Part shown: in pieces, positions 57,897 through 64,000 of the stretch
Position numbering within the stretch: the stretch's first letter is position 1
Layout: each line of letters starts with the position of its first letter
Source: Chamaecrista fasciculata
Lineage: Eukaryota; Streptophyta; Magnoliopsida; Fabales; Fabaceae
NCBI GenBank assembly: GCA_003254925.1
Contig: QANZ01011603.1
Coordinates: 22,322 to 86,321 of the forward strand
Direction of reading: 5' to 3'
Length of the DNA: 64,000 nucleotides
Notes under the pieces: generated by a model
What the model was told of the DNA's origin: nothing
Database searches by the model: none
What the model saw: the letters and a program-made list of their open reading frames with translations, nothing else
Program-made: the position numbers and the translations under genes

Positions 57897-57905
57897 TTGA
57901 AGAAA

Positions 57906-58132
57906 TTAAAAGTTCAGAAAACTTGAATAATTATGTACGAAAATGATACTAAAATAGAAATTCACAAGACTTGACTATCTTCTCTAAACGACCAAATTAA
58001 ATGTGGCTAGTTAATTAATTATCGTTAATATCAATTCGACAAAATCCAAAACAAGAAACATCTATATCTAGCTAGTGCAAGAATACATGTGTAGCATATC
58101 CCTTTGTGAAATTGATCATCATACGTAACCAA
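57906..58132. promoter_or_regulatory. Upstream region of the intact XIP gene
   Basis: A candidate TATA element, TCTATATCTAG, lies near 58058-58070. Only about 230 bases separate the palindromic element from the XIP start codon, so the transposon end may affect the promoter. Confidence 0.35.
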
Positions 58133-59905
58133 ATGGATTTAACAGACTCCAAGGTAACGGATGAAGAATATAGCAATGGTGATCAAAGTTTTGATGGTGT
58201 GAAAAGATGTTTCAAATTGGGCAAGATCTCTTTAAGGAAAAAGATTATTGCTACCATTGGCCTTCATGATGTCTTCAGATTAGAGGTAATTGAATTATAA
58301 TTATATATATTCATATATCTGTATGTGTGTGTGTGATGTTTAATTTGTTTTTTAAAATTAATTTGGAGCTCAACCTTGAATTATATTGCTGTCTCTGAAA
58401 TCTCCATGTTTGGATTTGAAACTTTTTCCTTCCTTTTTGACAATATAAGTACTTCTAAGTAACTGCTGTTATTAGTATGGTATTTATAGATAAGTTCAAT
58501 AACTGATTACTTCATATCCCTTATTAGTTTTTCTTAACCCATTTTCTGAGTGATCAAAAGAAAATGGAGTAAAAGGAACTATAAACTTAATGAGAACTAT
58601 GGTTTGGAATAGATAGGGTAAGTTTCATCCTACTTCATGCCATGAGGAGTGTGTATATATATATATATTGTTTTTTTTTGGCCAATATATATATATATTG
58701 TTGCCTATTCAATATTCAGAGTTTTATCTCAATTAATTTGAATTCAACTGTATCTGATTATAATGGGAGAGTTCTCTTAACATGAATAATTGAATTCACA
58801 AAAATTTAAAACCTGAAATCTTACTTAAATAAGTTAGGGGTACGAAAGGGTTTTTGCCAAATAAGTTTTTAATTGTTAGTAAACATGTTCAATAGCCAAC
58901 ATGAATAAAAGTAAATGAAGGATTAATGTAAGACGATTAATATCAAATAACATTATAATATAGATAGACGAATGTAATGTTGGTCCGAATAGTAAATAGC
59001 TCAATATCAAGTAAGGTTTTAAATTTAAGACTTTATGAATGCAATTATTTTCGTTAGAAGACTCTTTTACTAGAATCAAATGCGCTGCAGGGTCAAGTCA
59101 GAATTAATTTAGACAAAAATATCAAAACAAAAAAAAATTGTATATATGGAACTATTAATGTTAACTACCCATATATTTTTGTTGCAAGTTTCAGGTATGG
59201 AGGGCAGCATTGACAGAGTTAGTAGCAACAGCCTCTCTTGTGTTCACACTCACAACCTCCATAATTGCATGCTTGGACTCTCATGAGACTGATCCTAAGC
59301 TTCTTGTTCCTTTTGCAGTTTTCATAATAGCCTTCCTCTTCCTTATAGTCACTGTCCCTCTTTCTGGAGGGCACATGAGCCCTGTCTTCACCTTCATTGC
59401 CTCTCTAAAGGGTCTTATAACCCTTACACGTGCCCTCCTTTATGTAATTTCACAAAGCATTGGCTCAATCATAGGGTTTCTTGTACTAAAGGGTGTGATG
59501 GACACAGATTTAGTACACACATATTCCTTAGGAGGCTGTACTATTAGTGGCTTGAATCCCCAAAAGGCTTTGTTGGTGGAATTTGTGTGCACTTTTGTGG
59601 TTCTTTTTGTGGCTGTCACTGTAGCTTTTGACAACAAAAGGTCCAAAGATTTGGGCTTGCCAATGGGGTGTTTGGTGGTTGCAGGATCCATGGGCCTTGC
59701 AGTCTTTGTGTCTATAACTGTTACTGGGCAGCCCGGGTATGCTGGTGTGGGCCTCAATCCAGCAAGGTGCTTGGGCCCAGCATTGCTTCTAGGAGGCCCA
59801 TTGTGGATTGGACATTGGGTTTTCTGGGTTGGGCCCTTCTTTGCATGCATTGTGTATTATGTTGTCTCTGTCAACCTACCTAAGGAAGGTTTGACTTTGG
59901 CTTGA
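58133..59905 (+). CDS. XIP: X intrinsic protein (XIP) aquaporin
   Basis: A membrane channel of the XIP subfamily of plant major intrinsic proteins, which pass water poorly but can carry glycerol, urea, boric acid or hydrogen peroxide. Two exons, 58133-58285 and 59195-59905, give 287 residues. After a 60-residue hydrophilic N-terminus come the six membrane spans and two half-helix loops. Loop B is SPV (113-115) in place of the usual NPA, loop C has the XIP motif LGGC (163-166), and loop E is NPARC (239-243), whose Cys is the XIP signature. All three are diagnostic of XIP. The family is absent from Brassicaceae. A damaged paralogue lies 2.2 kb downstream. The intron contains AT and TG microsatellites. 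Confidence 0.95.
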
Positions 59906-62089
59906 GTACTCACTAAAAAATAAGAAAAGTTTAGTAATATATTATAATGTGCAGTTTTTTTTTTAAATGTTACAAGGTGTTTTAATAAGAAAAAAAGTAC
60001 TAAAGGAAAAGTTTAGTAATATATATGTTATTTTCTAAATAAAAACCTAATAGTATGAAAATATTATAAACTGCACTTATATATATATTTTCCCTTTGTC
60101 CACATCATAGGAGTATGCATGGTAGAAATAATTATTTACCAACAAAGATGAGAAAGAGGGATTTCAAAGACAAAAACACCTACGCACACAAAACAAAACT
60201 TTGTGGTAATGTAGTTCATATGAACGTCGTGGCGTTCTTATGTACAAGAAATTATCTAGATGTGTCTAGTATTTCAGTTCTCTTATATCTAAACTCATAT
60301 TTAGAGTCAATTATACAATCCTCACATTTAATCTAAAAAATAATTTTTTGTGAGTGTTTATGAATTATGATGATGTATATGGATATTTCAATAATTTATG
60401 TTCACATATATAAGAGAACCACATACTATCCACGCAAGTGCTAATTATGTTATTATTTTGTTTTTCTATATTTGCATATGCGCTCGTGGCAACTTCAAAG
60501 CATTAATAGCATTTTGTAGATGGTGGTGTTATAACATAGATGATTGGGGGTGCCTTATATTTCTCATTAAATGCTATAATCTTTCTATGAGATGACTTCA
60601 TTAATAATATGTAGGCTAAAAAATTTAGAGCCACATACAAATAGCTGACATATTTTCATTATACTTGAATAAAAAATAATGATCATAATTATATATATGA
60701 GGGTTGAGTCATATAACATCATGGTGTTGCATGATTTGTGGAAGCCGTAGCATAAAATGTAGCATTTTGGCGATTTCTGCAGTATAATATGCTGTATATT
60801 CATTACATTATTTATCTCAACTCAGAAGCTATACTGTGATATCACATGTTGTAATAGTTATGTAATATAATATGAAATGTAATAGTACAAGACACTATTA
60901 ATACAAACATTTAGAACTATAACTAAACCTTTAAATTATATAAAAAAAAAACCTTTAAAATTTAAAAGAAAAAAAATTAGGTAAATTTTTTTATATCTTT
61001 ACTATAAAGTTTTAATAACAAGATTAATTTATACTCTCTCTCCTCTACAAGTAATCATGTAAAAATGTATATTTAATATTTCCTTACTATAATTTTATCT
61101 CTTGTCATTTAATTTGTTTGTTATTGAAAAATTTTATAAGAAATGTATAAAGAACTTTTTTGGAAAATTTAATGGGTCAAATGTTTGAAAATGTTGACTA
61201 TGAATTTAAATTTGATAAAAAAATTTATTACAAAATGTCTCTTGATGATTAATATTATTGATGAATATTATAATTTTTTTTATATTTATATTATTAGTTT
61301 ATGTTAATTTATGAAACTTTTATTTTATATAATTGTATTTTGTAATTTAATTATAGGTATTTGAATTAAAATTTTATTATATTTAGACTTTTTTTTATTA
61401 TTATTTTTAATTTATTTCTTTATTACTGATTCAACCTTGGTTGAACTATTGAACTTTGAACCGATATTTCACTTTAATATCTGGTCTGATTTATAAAACC
61501 TTTGTCATCTTAAATATCATTATGTAATGCAATCACAATATATCATACATTAATATGTGATTTGAACATCCAAAATACTATAATATATATATATATATAT
61601 TATAATACCAATTAGAATATCTCAGGCCAAATGCCTCCTTAATTAAAATAAAATTATATAAAATTCATTATTTTTTTTTATCATTTTTTTTCTATCATAA
61701 GTCTTCTTTATATCTTTTATTATTTGTATTTGGTAGTACATACAAAAAGCTATATTTATTATATACTTTCCCTATCATTATTAATTATATAAAAAAATTG
61801 CCACACATTATATATTTATTAGTACCTTCTAGCAAAAATATAAAAAATATTATATAATTTTTTTTTTGGTAAACAATATTATATAAATTTAGTCCAGACA
61901 TTATTGTTAAAAATTGCATTTCTTTATTTTTAAAAAAAGATTTGCGGCTAAAATACCAGCAAGATTAATATATAAAAACACCTATATTCTGCTCTGACAA
62001 AATGAACCATAAGTAGAAAGAAACCAAACTTCAATTTTCTTTGCTTCATATAAATCTCCATTCAGATTCCAGATATACATCCAGGCCTC
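59906..62089. other. AT-rich intergenic region between the XIP copies
   Basis: No gene seen. AT microsatellites occur near 61576-61600. Includes the 3' flank of the first XIP gene. Confidence 0.5.
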
Positions 62090-63188
62090 ATGGATTCACC
62101 TGATAACTCCCAACTCAAGTTAGTCACAAACACTTCTTTAGGACCAAAGCTTCTTGTTTTCATTGGAGCTCATGAATTCTCCAGTCCAGAGGTATCTAAT
62201 TCCTCCTTCAATCAATTAAGGTCAAAACCTCATTTTGGTCCTCAAACTAAGGGGTATGTTTCATTTTAGTCCTAATACTAATTTTTGTTCTATTTTAGTC
62301 CTCAAACTTTCATATTTGTTCTATTTTGGCCTATAAAATATGATCTCGTTTGATTTATGCTGTTGTTTATAATCTAAACAATTGAGGTTGATCATTTTTA
62401 TCTCATATGTGTTATAAGAAGTGATTTGACAAAAAAAGAAAGAAAAAGTAGTCACAAATTAAAAATAAATTTATCGTTATTTTTCTTTTTAAGAAGTGAA
62501 AATTTTTCTTGTAAAGAGTGATTTTTTTTCCTTTGTCAACTTACTTATCATAACACATATGAGAGAGAAATAATCAATCTCAACTGTCCAATTAGAAATA
62601 ATGGAAGAAATTCGATGAAATCATATTTTGGAGACCAAAATGTAACAAATATGAAAGTTTGAGGACCAAAGCTGAACAAAAAATAGCTTTAGGACTAAAA
62701 ATGAAACTCACCCCTGAGGACTAAAATGATTATTTGACTATTAATTTTCCTCCACCACACACAAAAATATACATATATATGTCCAATATAATATGTTTTT
62801 CAGATGTGGAAGGCAGCTTTGACAAAGTTAGTAGCAACAACCTTGTTATTATTCACCTTGACCACTTCAGTTATTACATGATTGGAGTCTCACCAGAATG
62901 ATCCTAAGCTTCTCATTCCCTTTGCAGTTTTCATAATAGTCTTCCTCTTCATAATCGTCACTGCCCCACTTTCTGGGTCTCACATGAGCCCGGTCTTCAC
63001 TTTCGTGGCTGCTCTTAAGGGCATCATCACTTTCTCACGTGCCCTCATCTATGTCATTTCTCAATGCATTGGCTCCATTCTCGGATTTCTCATCCTCAAG
63101 AATGTGATGCAGCACAAGCTACAACATGCATATTCCTTAGGAGGCTGTGCTATTGGTAGCATCAATAAGCTAGAGACTCTATTGTTGG
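62090..63188 (+). pseudogene. XIP aquaporin pseudogene, truncated by a LINE
   Basis: A tandem copy of the XIP gene. Exon 1 (62090-62191, MDSPDNSQLKLVTNTSLGPK) and exon 2 (from 62814, MWKAALTKLVATT) are separated by an intron holding a MITE. Exon 2 has a TGA stop at 62879-62881 where the intact copy has a Cys codon, then stays open. It keeps loop B SPV and loop C LGGC but is cut off after LLLEF at about 63188 by a LINE inserted in antisense. Loop E and the last spans are missing. The rest of exon 2 would be expected beyond the LINE, outside the window. Exon 1 is shorter than that of the intact copy (34 against 51 codons). Confidence 0.9.
62221..62738. mobile_element. MITE in the intron of the XIP pseudogene
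   Basis: Inverted ends GTCAAAACCTCATTTTGGTC and (complemented right end) GTCAAATAATCATTTTAGTC match the MITE in intron 3 of bHLH121. The stretch at about 62460-62700 is nearly identical to 56300-56545 at the centre of the palindrome. No clear target duplication could be made out. Confidence 0.7.
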
Positions 63189-64000
63189 AGTTTTTTTTTT
63201 TGTCATACATTTCGTTACATGAAAGAGAAACAAGCCCATCCCAAAAGCTGGCTAGAGGAAAAGGAGTCCATCAGATAGGAAAAAAGAAAAACACGCTAAG
63301 CAACCTATCGACTCCCAACCACTGCAATAATTGCAGAGAAGCGCAACAAACACAAACCACATCCAAAAAGAGGTCATCGTGAAGAAGAAGACAGGCAAAC
63401 CAAACAGTCCTCGAGCAGAGCTGCACGGATTTTCACCGGATGCATCCATCTCCAATAAATTGGTAAATCTCCTTTGAGCGCTAATTTCGCAACCAGATCC
63501 GCCGTTTTGTTTGCTTCTCTTCTAATCCATCTTACCTCCACACGCACACACTGATTAAATTTCCTCCTAATGGCAGCAACCTCACTACTAATTTGCCAAG
63601 GGATCGGGCCAGATGTGCAGCTGTTCACCACCACCAAATTATCAGACTCAATAATGACATCTTGGATGTTCATAGCACCAATCAGATCAAGAGCTTCGTT
63701 GAGGGCTAAAGCTTTCGCATGCATCGCTGAACTGCAAGGACAGACTCTAGAAGAGCCCGTAAGTTAGTCCCCATCTTAATCTCTTATAATTACTACAATA
63801 CCACCTTTAAGATTTTTTGAGTCGAACGCTGCATCACAGTTGATCTTTAGAGTATTTCCTAGGGGCGGGGTCCACTTGTTATTCTGTAGATTAATCAGTC
63901 TCATTTTGGTCTTGGCCATCTGAAACATTTGCAATCCAGAACTCCTTCATGTTGGCCTCTGCTCTTTTTATCACAAACTCTGGGTTAATTTTTTTACCCT
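63189..64000 (-). mobile_element. LINE (L1-type) 3' part inserted in the XIP pseudogene
   Basis: The A tail appears as a T run at 63191-63202. On the minus strand an RNase H-like domain (RVT_3) spans about 63880-63374, with LKINCDAAFD at its start, HAKALALNEALDL, VIIESDNLVVVNS and WIRREANKTADLVAKLALKG. One in-frame TAA stop lies in this domain near 63765-63770, so the copy looks decayed. The preceding sequence to the window end continues the LINE toward its reverse transcriptase. The 5' end and target duplication are beyond the window. Confidence 0.85.

Noticed and set aside
59440-59850. 136-codon open frame antisense to XIP exon 2
   Set aside because: Shadow frame of the aquaporin; its sequence matches no family.

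Overview
This is plant nuclear DNA from a core eudicot, probably a rosid outside the Brassicaceae. The AT-rich multi-exon genes and the X intrinsic protein (XIP) aquaporins point there, since XIPs are known to be missing from Brassicaceae and monocots. There are no operons: each gene has its own promoter and acts separately. The window has an N gap at 28072-28182 and single Ns near 2727, 24264 and 44092.

Left part (1-14.5 kb): a LINE-derived remnant and a hAT-type MITE lie upstream of an intronless cytosolic cyclophilin (2824-3342, -). Next come the translocon subunit TRAP-alpha (5970-9054, -, 8 exons) and the iron-homeostasis regulator bHLH121/URI (11272-13526, +). Middle left (14.5-29 kb): a whole-length but decayed Tork-type Copia element (14585-19639), a tail-to-tail pair of related small membrane proteins (20075-20488 + and 22077-22472 -), a probable solo LTR, a Harbinger MITE inside a LINE fragment, and a Pack-MULE carrying a captured piece of a PPR gene (27739-29103).

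Middle right (29-51 kb): an ERD2-like protein (29686-32639, +), the sporopollenin polyketide synthase LAP5/PKSB (33674-35060, -), chloroplast riboflavin synthase (37093-37914, -), methylthioadenosine nucleosidase MTN (39205-43114, -) and a COBRA-like gene (46300-51272, -). The COBRA-like gene has a 2.7 kb intron that holds two fold-back transposons and a complete opposite-strand gene (48318-49139). Right part (51-64 kb): more MITEs, a 3.3 kb palindromic MULE-like element built of nested inverted copies, an intact XIP aquaporin (58133-59905, +) and a second XIP copy (62090 onward) killed by a nonsense codon and a LINE insertion.

From memory, cyclophilin ROC1, an ERD2-like gene and MTN1 sit close together on Arabidopsis chromosome 4, and cyclophilin, TRAP-alpha and riboflavin synthase sit on the paired segment of chromosome 2. 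The gene order here is therefore probably an ancestral block with transposons inserted. Exon boundaries were set by eye from GT/GC-AG signals, reading-frame phase and family conservation, so single-base errors are possible.
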